Source: Strigamia acuminata (Eukaryota > Arthropoda > Chilopoda > Geophilomorpha > Linotaeniidae). From it: a stretch of DNA of 64,000 nt. Every line of letters starts with the position of its first letter. The first letter of the stretch is position 1. The translations under genes were made by a program, and so were the position numbers. Below, in pieces: positions 12,540 to 24,208 of the stretch. The notes beneath the pieces were generated by a model, which was given only the letters and a program-made list of their open reading frames with translations, made no database searches and was not told the origin of the DNA. The stretch spans positions 6,820,001 through 6,884,000 of the forward strand of contig OX442316.1 in NCBI GenBank assembly GCA_949358305.1. The letters are read 5' to 3'.

Positions 12540-13832
12540 TCAGCTCGTAACGTTTGAATAGCATTCCACTTTACCAGACATCGGTAAATAACCAACGTTA
12601 TCATAACATTCATCCGATTGTATATCTGCGTATGTGTGGAAATCACTTCCAAGTTTTGTTGTGGTTTCTGGTGTGGTTTCTGGTGGGACTGAAGGAAGCT
12701 CGCGTTTCCGTGGTCCTGTCTCGTATCTAGAAGAACCTACTGTTGTCAAGTCAATGGAGGATTTATATTTAACTCCAAAATTATATTTTGATAGTTTTGA
12801 GCGTGCAGCTGTACACCTGTAATATTTTTAATCAATTTAAAACAATTAATTACAATTCTTAACAACTTACATTTTACACAAATGCCAAATAAGAATTCCC
12901 ACCAAAAATAAAACCAGCAATACAATGGCCACAATTAAGGCTATCACTAAAAGAAATGGTTTGGAAAATTATAACATTTTTTATTCAATATTTTGCTTAC
13001 TTGAATTTGGTATTGGCCGATTCTCCGGGCAAAGATGCTCGTTGCAATTGACAGTTTCGGTTTTAAAGCCAACGCAGAGTGCGTATGGTGGATAAAATCT
13101 GTCCTTTTCGCACATGTTTTTTCTTTGTTTGTATCCACCACCACAAGTTGAATTACATTGAGTCCATGTTGTCCATTCAGTCGCTTGGACTGCAACGTGA
13201 ATTAATTGATTAGTTTTGTTTGTTATTTGGACAGTTTTTACGTTTTTTTGGTATTTTTAGTACTTATAGCTTCCACGCACGGAATGCATTCATATGTTTG
13301 TCTAGTTGAATTGTGTTTGGAGTTTCGAAAATTAAATCCTCCAGACAAATTGTTTATTGCTCCTCTATATGCGCAACATTCTTCCACGGAGGACGCCATT
13401 TGAGAATGGAGGTTGCGACATATTCTTTGGGGTATGGAAAATGTTTGGTAACAGAAAACTGTTGTGATTAGTGAAATTGAATGGGATTTAGTGGCGATGA
13501 TGCAAATCTGAGTTTATATAATTGTTTATGTTTATACCATTGCGGGTTTCCCTTATTTGCGTACACGAAGTGCATTCTATCGTTTCATTTTCGGGTGGGT
13601 TTTCGGAATACGCAACGGCTTCTGATGAGTCGCAGCAGTCTTTTGCGGTTTGGTAGACATTTGTGTGTTGATTTTCTGCACTGCATACGTTATTTCTTTC
13701 GTCGAATGATGTGTAGCATTCTAAACCTGAATAAAATTGGTTTGTGAAATAATTTTAAGGTAGATAAGCAAGGAATTGTTTATGTATACCCCAACCGCAA
13801 CAGAAAAACGACAGGAAGAATAACCTAAACAT
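12540..13832 (-). CDS. Membrane receptor B: two properdin-type TB domains, one TSP1 repeat, helix, tyrosine tail
   Basis: Six exons join in frame: 13832-13790 (signal peptide MFRLFFLSFFCCGWG), 13726-13538 (TB1, GLECYTSF...KDCCDSSEAVAY...CTSC), 13458-13264 (TB2, FCYQTF...ECCAYRGA...CIPC), 13189-13001 (TSP1, EWTTWTQCNSTCGGGY with six cysteines), 12946-12871 (helix VIALIVAIVLLVLFLVGILI) and 12816-12540 (tail), 322 residues. It is a tandem paralogue of receptor A with one TSP1 repeat fewer. The tail has HTYADI, CYDNV, GYLPM and CYSNV. YxxM is a p85 docking consensus and YxNV a Grb2 SH2 consensus, so tyrosine-kinase-coupled signalling is inferred. Vertebrate properdin is secreted and lacks a membrane segment, so this is not an orthologue but shares its N-terminal module and TSP1. 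Confidence 0.75.
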
Positions 13833-14150
13833 TGAACAAATTAGACTGGTTTGTTCTTTCTTTCTTTGTTCTTTTTTTTTTTTTAAAAAAAAAATTGTTA
13901 TCCATGCACAATGCACAACACAATTTTTTTTTTTTTAAATTTTGAGTTGTTTTTTTCCGTTTTGATGTCTTTTCTTGGAATTTGCTACTTCTTTATCTAT
14001 TTTGTAGTTTCCTCTTTATTGACTCCATTTTATTATGATACAATTTCAAATACATATTTTATTGCATGTTGAAAATTCATGTAAGCTTATTATCTAACAT
14101 TTCGGACGCTGTGGGTTTATCTATTTACCTGTTGAATAAGTTCAATTTTT
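13833..14150. other. T-rich spacer between receptor B and ACOX copy 1
   Basis: Long T and A runs (13870-13945), no exon recognised. It contains the promoter side of receptor B. I searched the minus strand for an additional ACOX exon ending in a peroxisomal SKL tripeptide and saw none. Confidence 0.4.
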
Positions 14151-17100
14151 TTAATTAACTATTGTTGAAAAAATTGGTTTTTGTTTTACCCCTTTGTCAC
14201 TTTTAGCCATCAGAAAAGAGTTCAGCATTTCGTCAGATTGAGAAAGCACATCAGCTAGGGAAAGTGCGTCATCCTTTAATCTATCACACAAATTAAGAAT
14301 TCCATTTTGGACGATGTCTATTGCATCCCAACTAAAATAGCCTTCTTTGCAAAGTATCAACATGTATTTTTCTAAACAGTAAAAGCTGTACAGCAAGCCT
14401 AAGGTTTTTAAAGGTAATTCGCAGTCTTCGGGAGGTTTGTCTTGATCCAGCAGTTCGAAATAACGTGTTATAATGAAATTCTAAATGAAAAGAGATATAA
14501 TGCTTTGTGTCTTATTGTCAGATTTATTATACCTCAGTAAACGCGGTCGCCAAAACGTTGCAATCATAAACTTGTAAATTGATGAATGAATCATATGGGC
14601 TTGCACCATTCATCACACTCGACGTCATTTTTGCCAGGCATTCGTTTAAGAGATGACATAATAACCAATTATATACGGATTTGATCGATTCGGGAGTCAT
14701 CTCTATACTGTTTGTTCCACACTTGCGTTTAATTGTTTCGTCCATTTTTTCTATGAAATCGTAAAGCCCCATAGTCGACTGCTCGGATTTAGCTGTTTAG
14801 CAATGAAAGTGTAAATTTAGAACAGAAATTCGTGCATTTTTGTAATTTGTTTGGCTACCTTTCTCATTCTGCGATACTTTCAGTAAAGTTTTGCTAACCT
14901 GCTGTAATAAAATGATGTTGTCACCTTCAAGAGTCAAATTAGCATCTTGTTCATTACGTAAATACCTCAAAGCAGAAGCTACATCCACAGAAACATAATA
15001 TAATTTAATTTATAATTTATAATATACGCTAGGTAAATTGTATTGTTATACCCTTTAAACATTCAACGGCGCCGCAATATTCTAAGGACTCTTGAGTACA
15101 TTTAGCAGATTCTGAAGTTGTTATTGATTTTAATCCTGTTAGCAGTATATGAATATCGGCAGCTTCAACGTGCTGTTTGGAAATACAGAAATGGTAAACA
15201 TTTTTAGTGTAATCGTATGAATAAAATTGAGAATTTTTACCAATTTTTCATCATCGATTCCATCGGAAAAGACTTTTGACTGGTGGTTCCATAAATCTTT
15301 TAAAAACGATATTATTACCTTGCCAAATACGTAGGCGGAACTGAGATGGGGAAATAATTGTAGCTGTTGCTGAGGACAATTGGCAATTGTTGTTTCTGAT
15401 CTGCTATCAGCAAACGCGTGCCGTATAGCAATTATAATACTAAAATGCTGCAGACCAAAACTTGATATGGCAGCAATGGAAGCTCTTGAGCAGTTCAAGT
15501 TGCTTACAGTTAGTGCAAATCGTTTTACATTATTTTGTATTTTGGTTACAAATTGACCATCTAGCGTGACATCACTTAGTCGGTTGAGTAGGGCCTTTTT
15601 TGGGATGTTATAATTTATGAATGCCATAAAACTGCAAGAAAATAAAGTACAATCGTGGTCAAAAAATTGTGATATTTGGCCTGTTGCTGAAACTGGAATG
15701 AGTAATTTCAATTTTTGCCGCCAGAGCGATTGGTCAAGTCTATTTTGTAGGGTGGGTTATCACTAAATCTGTATTAAAAATGAATGCAGTCTGATCAGTT
15801 GCTGTTGTGTGATCTCTATAAACAGTTGACTTGACCAATCCCTCTGGTGGTTGCGATTGTAACTACCGTATTTTCCCGATTAAGAGCTGCGGCTCTTATT
15901 CAAAACTGCCACTTTCAGTCGCGACTATTAATCGAGTGCGGCTCTTACTTCAAATAGTGGCCAATATCAATAAGGGATTTCGCAAATTACATGCTGAAGG
16001 CGCTGAAGTGATTGTTTCAATCACAATCACTGCATTATTGAGGACCCATGCCAGGTCCATGTGATTAATTTGAATGTCACATGAGTCATGTGACTTCCAA
16101 CACGTACCGCGGTACCGGTACCGGTACTTGCGCCAACGGAGAAATGTACCGCGGTACCGGTACCGGTACTTGCTGCATCCACCAAAAGTAACGCGGTACC
16201 GGTACGCGGTACTTGCTGCGTTCTAAAAAAGTACCGCGGTCCCGGTACAGTACCGGTACCGGGATTTTGCGGTACATCTCGCGGTACTCGAGAAAACGCG
16301 AGAAAACACGAGATTCTCGTGTTTTCTCTCGTTTTCCACGATAATAAAGTTAAAAAGTGTATGTTTTGTTTACATTTTAAACTTTATAGTCTCATATGTT
16401 GTGGAAAACAAATTTCTCATTAAAAAAAAACCTACATATATATCTTCCGCTTCTTTTTATTATTAAACATAAACAATAAATCGTCTCCATGGCTACAATT
16501 GGAGCGAGACTTAGGCCTATCATATCAATACACAGGGACTCCTTCGATTGTTTTTTTTTTAAGTTTTAATTTTAATACGGTGTCGGTTATGAGGCTTGCT
16601 GTGCTGACTATGATAACCCAAATAAAACAAAAATTAAACTTTAAAATCAATAAAATTGTGTAAAAAGTGGAAAACGGGAGAAAACACGAGAAAACACGCG
16701 AGAGTACCGCAAATTCACGGTACCGGTACTGCATGGCGCCAAATGTACCGCGGTACCGTTACCCGGTACTTGCTCTTTCCACAGAAGGTACCGCGGTACC
16801 GGTACCGGTACCCGCTGCATCCTAAAAAAGTAACGCGGTACAGGCCTGCGGTACAGTACCGGTACCGGCGTTACTATACCGCCGTTACCGGTACTGTACC
16901 GTGCCCAACACTGCACATGACTATAAGTTTTGTTATTTATGTATTTGTTTTTGTTAAATTAAATCGATTATTTATTTTTATTTATTTAATACTCCGAAAT
17001 TTACAACAAACTCTTTTTTGTAATTTTAGCATTCTTAAGCACTAACTAACTCTTTTTCAGAGGATTATAGATACCATTCTGCTTCTAATAAACGCCGGGG

Positions 17101-19446
17101 CGTTTATTAATTTTCGAGACCCGACCCTGGTTGGTTTGAAGCGCGCCGACGTTTAATCGAGTCCCGGCGCCTATTTACGCCGGGCGTTTATTAAAGGCAG
17201 TACAGTAAGCACTGAAGTGCTGAAGCGATTATTCATGTGATTGGCCCACACAGGTAACATGATAATCGCTTCAGCAGAATAATCATCATAATCACTTCAG
17301 CACCTTCAGCGTATCATTTTTGAAGCTCCTTAATGTTATAGTTATCAAATGTTCATTATGTATGCTATATTTACCATATATTTAAGTCATTTTGTGCTTT
17401 TCGGTTCCCATTCAATTCGTTTCTCGTTACACTAGTAACAAAACCTTGTTGTAGTCGTTCTCGAATAATAGCTGCGGCTACAATTTAAGGGCGACTTTTA
17501 ATTCGTAAAATACGGTAGTCACTCAATTTCAGCAGCAAGCTAGGTATGACTAGGCAGTGACAATTTTTATGGCCAGGATTGTACATATCTCAGAGGGAAT
17601 TTGTAGAATTATTTGTACTGTAAAACTTATTTAATAATTATTGCAAAAATTTAAGTTCACATCCCCCTCAATGCTATGAAAATGTTCAGTGCTATACTTA
17701 TTAATACCCATTGTCGAGTCCATGGAAGCCAGTCTTCTCTCCCATATCGCCCACTATTACACCTGGATAAGGTTTCAGTGTAGTCGGGTCACGGACCGGG
17801 ACCAAAAACCAATGGATTCCATGGCACGTGCCATCAGGGGTGTACAGTTGGGCTAACATGACTGCATGAGTTGCTCCTTTTCCTAAATTGCCCACCCAAC
17901 ATTTCCACGCTTCGAACGCAGGTGTATGAAGAATAAATGTCTAAAAAAAGTCCAATTTTAAACAAGAAAAATTGTTGAAGGAAATGTTTGAACCTTGGTT
18001 TTCACATCGTAGGTTGCTTTTGTTTGGAGTTTCATTAAATTACTTCCGTGACCGATTTCGGTTAAAGAAATACAACTGTGCCACTGCAAAGAAATTGTTA
18101 TTGTGTCTAGTCAATTTATACAGGCGCAACATGTTACTGGGAACCCTGGGCACTGCTACCAAATGATCTCCCTTATTACACCAAAATAGGAATTAAAAAT
18201 GTTTAACTAAATTGGTGTAGGACCACATTTACGATCGCTAAAATTGGTTCTAAAATTGGGATGGACCAAATTTGCGACGAAGTAAAAATAAAATAAAATA
18301 AAAAAAATAATCCCAAATTTGCGATGGAACAAATTTGCGACGAATTAAAAATGGCTTTCCGAGCATCGCAGGAAAGCGTGATCGTTTCCAATCGTTTTTG
18401 CCGTCGTCCGCGTGATTTTTTCCAACCGTTTTTGTCGTCGTCCGCGTGGTTTTCTCAAATCGTTTTTGCCGTCGTCCGCGAATTTATTCCTAAAAGATGG
18501 CTTCCTCCTTAACACGAATTCCTTCCCATGCTAAAATCGATTCTCGGCAATGGTACGACGGTCAGAAATTTATATTTCTGGAAGATAAGCTGTTTGTTGA
18601 GGATGACAACGTAATGTTAATGCGATGCTGTGTGCAAACTTGTCATAGTCGCGGACGTCTCGATCTGACCACTCATGAGTTTAATATGACTACTGCGCAT
18701 TTACGGCCATTTGAGGTCGTTTTAGCGATTGCAAATTTAACCATCGCAAATTTGAACTCCGCCCACTTAATTCAATTTGTTTATGTATTGGTATTCTGAT
18801 CATAATCAACTGAAATGTGGTCGCTCAAAATCACAGTCTAGGTGAATGCCCAATTTGCCCATACAATGATGCGCCTATAGGTTTTTAGGTAAAATACCTT
18901 TCCAGATGATATATTGGCGATTTCCGTCTCTGTATCTGTTCCAATTGATTTTAATATGGTTATGCTAACCTATTTGGAGTTTTAAAAAAATCCAACTACA
19001 TTACATGATTTCACTAGTTGTTTGTTACAACTTACCACTCTTGATAATCCCATTTTATACGAAGCAGCATTGTTTAAATAAGACGCAAAATGTATTCTGA
19101 GTAAGGTTTTAGCGAGATTTGGTTCAGTTGGTTTAATAAAAATGTCGTAGAAGATAGAACAGTTGGCGTACAAATGATATACGTGTCGTTTTAATTCATC
19201 GGTTCCTTCTTTGGTTGGATGATAGTTGTTACTCGTGCTTTTGCGAAGAGTCATTGCGATTAACATTTTTTGCTGAAAATCAATAATAGTGGACCAAAAT
19301 GTTACTTAATGCGAATTTCAAATGTCCATTACCTTGGTTGTAAAATTTTCTTTTTCTGCAAAGTACATTTTCATTCTTTTCAAATCAAAGGATGCTTTTT
19401 TTCGAATTCTGCTTACTGGTCTCGGGGTAGAAAATGAAATATCCAT
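14151..19446 (-). CDS. ACOX3: Peroxisomal acyl-CoA oxidase 3 (pristanoyl-CoA oxidase type), copy 1
   Basis: Ten exons join in frame: 19446-19333, 19272-19036, 18969-18898, 18083-17994, 17940-17708, 15631-15241, 15172-15052, 14978-14859, 14792-14533 and 14480-14151, 655 residues against about 700 in vertebrates. This FAD enzyme oxidises branched or long acyl-CoA to enoyl-CoA, making hydrogen peroxide. Family marks are [57 protein letters not shown] (created by the splice), [15 protein letters not shown], the catalytic-region [11 protein letters not shown], and [11 protein letters not shown]. The nearest family match is ACOX3 rather than ACOX1. The C-terminus lacks a visible SKL-type signal and ends [11 protein letters not shown]. 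The large fourth and fifth introns, counted from the 5' end, hold transposons. It appears intact. Confidence 0.85.
15866..17515. mobile_element. Nonautonomous DNA transposon with CCGTATTTT inverted ends, nested insertion inside
   Basis: Sits in the ACOX copy 1 intron between exons 5 and 6, which is empty in copies 2 and 3. The left end (CCGTATTTTCCCGATTAAGAG) and right end (CTTTTAATTCGTAAAATACGG) form imperfect terminal inverted repeats of about 20 bp flanked by TA on both sides (15864-15865 and 17516-17517), as expected of a TA-target element. No transposase is visible. A second element rich in GGTACC lies within it. Confidence 0.65.
16086..16917. mobile_element. Nested element built of GGTACC-rich palindromic arrays, possibly hAT-type
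   Basis: Two blocks (about 16098-16275 and 16705-16905) consist of repeated palindromic units of the type taccgcggtaccggtaccgg separated by short unique linkers such as cttgctgcatcc. The blocks run in the same orientation and flank an AT-rich centre with gttttctcg repeats. The right end, read inward, begins cagtgttgggcacgg, which resembles hAT terminal repeats. Possible 8-base target duplications (cacatgag and cacatgac) flank it. The left end is a poor match, so the class is tentative. Confidence 0.4.
18165..18830 (+). mobile_element. Insertion with a FLYWCH-like zinc-finger ORF in an ACOX copy 1 intron
   Basis: This stretch is absent from the same intron of ACOX copies 2 and 3, so it is an insertion. 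It carries an ATG-started 100-codon frame at 18497-18799. Its core ([29 protein letters not shown], a late histidine) has the spacing of a FLYWCH zinc finger: aromatic-rich start, CxxxxC, R-G-R, then H. FLYWCH domains are frequent in Mutator-like transposons. Near-inverted motifs (cgctaaaattgg near 18235, gttttagcgattgc near 18719) may be its ends. No catalytic domain is seen. Confidence 0.4.
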
Positions 19447-20879
19447 TTTGGTGGTAGCACGAATGGTAGTGGTGATACGTCTATTTTAAATTGCGCTTTG
19501 CAGTGGAAGTGGAAGAAATACCGTAGTTATACATTTTCATCTGGTGACTATGATGAGCTTAATAAAGAACAGCGATATTCTTTTCATTCAACATCTGTGC
19601 TACTAATACAGAAACATTAAACAAAACATAGATACGAAAAATGATCAAATGTGCAATCAGATTTATTTATTATTTATAATACCAATAATGAATTGGAAAA
19701 TCTATGTATGTAGCGTGCATTTATGATGAAAGAGACATGTGTTGTGTTTCGACGTTCATCAAATCCATAATGGCTGACCTTGGTTCACCTGCACATTTTT
19801 ATGGCCAAATATGTTACTCGATCCAATCAATCCATTGTTTTCTGATGATAGGATTGCTTGGAAATCGATTAAAAAGAATGGTTTTTGTCTCTATTGCTGT
19901 TGCTTTTACACGATAAGCACTTTTTAATCATTATACAAGTAAATCTCGATTGAAATTGTAATTGTATTACGGGAATGAAAACTATTGTCTGCGCGTGCAC
20001 ATCAGACTGTGTTTGTGCAACAAAACGACCACCAAACTGATGATGTAGGTCATCCAACCAACAACCATCATGCATCACATTGAAAAATTCAAGTTTTTCA
20101 ATTGTGATAAAGGCCCAAATTTTATTTTTTTTAACTTGAAAAATATTTTTTTTTATTAGGCTCTATCAGAAAAAAAATAAAACCCACTCAGTGCACTTGA
20201 TCTTTAATATATATCAAAATTTACAATCATTTCGCTGCAATTCACAAAGTAAAAAATATAGATTTATTTGTAATCAGTTGCTGGCACAAGTGATGTAACA
20301 ACACAGGTTGTAGATTACAATCAATTTTCATATGCATTGAATTGCCGCTAGGATATAACTTGATACATCGTGGATGAATACAAATGCTAGAATATTTTTT
20401 TTGAAAATTTATATTATGGCAGTGTTAACAAAATGGCCGAAATAATATTTATAAATGAAACAAATATATACGTATATACAGCATGCAGAGTAAGAAACGG
20501 TATTAAAACTTTTTCATAAATAATAATAAATAATAACTATAATGAATTAATTACAATTAAAACTGATTGATTGGAAATTGATTTAAACATATTCAGGAGT
20601 GCGTGGGGAGCGGATTATTTGTGTGTAGCGCTATCTCTTGATTGGAATTATTTTTCATTGTAGCATTGTTGTTGCTTGTTGTTACTTTCTCAGCCACGTC
20701 AAAAAAATTAATCAAATGATGTGAGATCTCTTAAAATATACTCCGTAATTATTATTGTTGACATTTGAAAAATGGAGTGGTGATATCTTATATATTATAT
20801 TTTCTAATTGGAAAACTATAGTTTTCATAAAATGACAGTTCAGATGAGTATTCAGAAATTTAATTGAAGTAATACTTAG
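19447..20879. other. Upstream flank of ACOX copy 1, shared with the flanks of copies 2 and 3
   Basis: No gene is recognised. Parts match the regions upstream of copy 2 (about 24209-25260) and copy 3 (about 37975-38790), including the stretch around 20220-20340, so it is duplicated spacer that originally lay between ACOX and GLIS. Confidence 0.5.
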
Positions 20880-20990
20880 TAATTGATTGAAATAATTCTA
20901 CTTCTTAAATATAAATACTATTATCGTATTCTGACGGGATTAATCTGTGACCATGACCAACATCCATTGACAAATCGGAACGCCAATTAC
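20880..20990 (-). pseudogene. Copy of the last GLIS exon
   Basis: On the minus strand this reads [12 protein letters not shown]...HRLIPSEYDNSIYI and a stop, nearly the same as the C-terminus of the GLIS gene at 38817-38941 ([25 protein letters not shown]). No zinc-finger exons accompany it. It marks the right edge of a tandem duplication unit. Confidence 0.8.
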
Positions 20991-20997
20991 CGGCTCC

Positions 20998-21066
20998 CTT
21001 CATTTGAGAAGGGAGGTTACGACACACTCTTTGATCTTTGATGTTTGGTAACAGAAAATTGGAAAT
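20998..21066 (-). pseudogene. Fragment of the receptor TB2 exon
   Basis: Closely matches the TB2 exon of receptor B (about 13397-13462), including the acceptor-side gtttggtaacagaaaa. It directly abuts the GLIS exon fragment. The receptor lies left of ACOX and GLIS right of it, so the junction is what an unequal tandem duplication would produce. Confidence 0.7.
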
Positions 21067-21276
21067 AGCAATTGTTTACATGTATCCAACTGGTACTAAC
21101 GTGTATTTTCATAAAAGTTAGTATCCTCTTAATTTACTCCATTTTATTGTGATATTATTGCAAATACATATTTTTATTTTTATTTACGATTTCGGCCTCA
21201 ATAGGTAAACAAGCATACACTTGTTAAATAAATTTAATTTTTTTATATATCCGTAACTATTTTTTTTAAATCAGAT

Positions 21277-24208
21277 TTAGTTTCCTCCTGTATCATTTTT
21301 AGCAAGAAAGGAATTTAGCATTTCGTCAGATGGAGAAAGCACATCAGCTAGGGAAAGTGCATCATCCTTTAATCTATCACACAAATTAAGAATTCCATTT
21401 TGGACGATGTCTATTGCATCCCAACTAAAATAGCCTTCTTTGCAAAGTATCAACATGTATTTTTCTAAACAGTAAAAGCTGTACAGCAAGCCCAAGGTTT
21501 TTAAAGGTAATTCGCAGTCTTCGGGAGGTTTGTCTTGATCCAGTAGTTCGAAATAACGTGTTATAATGAAATTCTAAATGAAAAGGGATATAATGCTTTG
21601 TGTCTTATTGTCAGCTTTATTACATGGTAGGTACCTCAGTAAACGCGGTCGCCAAAACGTTGAAATCGTAAACTTGTAAATTGTTGAATGCATCAAATGA
21701 GCTTGCGCCATTCATCACACTCGACGTCAGTTTTGCCTGGCTTTCGTTTAAGAAATGACATACTAACCAATTATATGCGGATTTGATCGATTCGGGAGTC
21801 ATCTCTATACTGTTGGTACCACACTTGCGTTTAATTGTTTCGTCCATTTTGTCTATGAAATCGTAAAGTCCCATAGTCGACTGCTCGGATTTAGCTGTTT
21901 AGCAATGAAAGTGTAAGTTTAGAACAGAAATTCGTGCATTTTTTAATTTGTTTGGCTACCTTTCTTATTCTGCGATACTTTCAGTAAAGTTTTGCTTACT
22001 TGCTGCAATAAAATAATGTTGACACCTTCAAGAGTCAAATTAGCATCTTGTTCATTACGTAAACGCTTTAAACCAGCAGCTACATCAATAGAAATATAAT
22101 GTAATTTAATTTCTTATGCTATATGGTCGATCCTCATTATAACGAATTGCAAGGGACCCGAAAAATCGTTTCCTTATAACGAAGGTTTTTTTGCATCAAA
22201 ATTATTTTTCATGGTATTCTATGGCCAATCAACCAACCAAGCCATTTGTTAGTATTCATTAGAACGAAAAATTCGTTATACTAGTATTGCGGTTTGTGAT
22301 AACGAGGTTCGACTGCATTGTATGTTTATGTTTATACCGTCTAAACATGCAATGGCGCTGCAATATTCTAAGGACTCTTGAATACATTTAGCAGATTCTG
22401 AAGTTGTTATTGCTTTTAATCCTGATATCAGTATATGAATATCGGCAGCTTCAACGTGCTGTTTGTATGTAGTGAAACGGTAAACATTTTCGGTGTAATC
22501 AATCGTATGAACAAAATGGAGATTTTTTTACCAATATTTCTTCATCGATTCCATCGGAAAAGATTTTTGACTGGTGGTTCCATAAATCTTTTAAAAACGA
22601 TATTATTACCTTAGTAAACACATAAGCGGAACTGAGATGGGGTAATAATCGTAGCTGTTGATGAGGACAATTGACAATTGAAGTTTCTGATCTGCTGTCA
22701 GTAAATGCACACCGAATCGCAATTATAATACTAAGGTTGTGCATACCAAAACATGACAAAGCAACACAGCTAACTCTTGAGCAGTTCAAGTTGCTTGCAG
22801 TTAATGCAAATCGTTTTACATTGTTTTGTACTTTGGTTACAAATTGACCATCTGGCGTGACATCACTTATTCGATTGAGAAGGGCTCTTTTTGGAATGTG
22901 ATAATTCATGAATGCCATAAAACTGCAAGAAATTAAAGTAAAAGTAAAAGTGCGAGGGAAATTGTAAAATTAGTTATTGAAGTTATTTAATAATTATTGC
23001 AACAGTTTAAGTCCACATCACCCACAATGCAATGGAAAGGTTATAGTACCCATTGTCGAGTCCATGGAAGCCAGTCTTCTCTCCCATATCGCCCACTATT
23101 ACACCTGGATAAGGTTTCAGTGTAGTCGGGTCACGGACTGGGACGAAGAACCAATGGATCCCATGGCACTTGCCATCAGGGGTGTACAGTTGGGCTAACA
23201 AGACTGCGTGAGTTGCTCCTTTTCTTAAATTACCCGACCAACATTTCCACGCTTCGATTGTCGGTGTGTGAAGAATAAACGTCTAAAAAAATTAAATTTG
23301 AAACCAGAAAATTTGTTTAAGGAAATGTTTGAACCATGGTTTTCACATCGTAAGTTGCTTTTGTTTGGAGTTTCATCAAATTACTTCCGTGGCCAATTTC
23401 GGTTAAAGAAATACAACTGTGCCACTGCAAAGGAATTCAAGTTAAAATAAAATCAGAATACTTGCCGTCATTAATGTACTGGGGCGGATACAGAAAACGT
23501 ACAATGGTTCATTGCTTTAGATAAAAAACCTTTTGTTTTTGTTTTTGTTTTGACTGTTTTTGCGTTCAAATGATTGTTTTGCGTAGAAATGATTGTTTTT
23601 GCGAAACAATGACTGGTGAGTGCTCAATTTACCCACGCAATGATGCGCTTATGAGTTTAAAGATAAAGTACCTTCCCCGATGATATATTGGTGATTGCCT
23701 TCTCTGTGTCTGTTCCTATTGACTTTAATATGGTTATGCTAACCTATTTAGAATTTTATTAATATCCAGCTGCTTGATTTTCTTGCTAGTGGTTTATTAT
23801 AACTTACTAGTCATGATAATGCTGTTTTATATGTAACAGATTTGTTTAAATAAGTCGCCTGGGTAAGGTTTTAACGAGATTTGGTTCAGTTGGTTGAATA
23901 AAAATGTCGTAGAAAATAGATGAGTTGGCGTACAAATGATATACGTGTCGTTTTAATCCATCGGTTCCTTCTTTGTTTGGATGACAATTGTTACTCGTGC
24001 CTTTGCTAAGAGTCATTACGCCTAACATTTTTTGCTGAAAATTAATAATAGTGAAACAAAACGTTACTTATTGCGGATTTCAAAAGTGCATTACTTTGGT
24101 TGTAACATTTTCTTCTTCTTCAATGTACATTTTCATTCTTTTCAAATCAAAGGACGATTTTACTCTAAATCTGCTTACTGGTCCCGGGGTAGAAATTGAA
24201 ATATCCAT
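21277..24208 (-). pseudogene. ACOX3: ACOX3-type acyl-CoA oxidase, copy 2, frameshifted
   Basis: Exons correspond one to one with copy 1, from the start ATG at 24208 (MDISISTPGPVSRFR) to the stop at 21277 (AKNDTGGN). [11 protein letters not shown]-type, [16 protein letters not shown] and [15 protein letters not shown] exons are readable. In exon 2 (around 23850-23870) about 10 bases are missing relative to copies 1 and 3, which shifts the frame and produces an early stop (TLPRRLI then stop). Unless an unseen splice rescues it, this copy cannot make the full enzyme. It shares an intronic MITE with copy 3. Confidence 0.7.
22127..22316. mobile_element. Small MITE in an ACOX copy 2 intron, also in copy 3
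   Basis: A roughly 190 bp insertion with inverted ends (left gtcgatcctcattataacg; right reads cagtcgaacctcgttatcac on the other strand). It is present at the same site in copy 3 (30407-30489 and 35294-35390, split by retrotransposon 1) and absent in copy 1. It therefore dates copies 2 and 3 as sister copies. Confidence 0.65.

Noticed and set aside
16086-16916. Open frames with PVPVPRY repeats on the minus strand and RYRYRYP-like on the plus strand
   Set aside because: Translation of the GGTACC palindromic arrays; the same repeat is open on both strands, as expected of low-complexity DNA.
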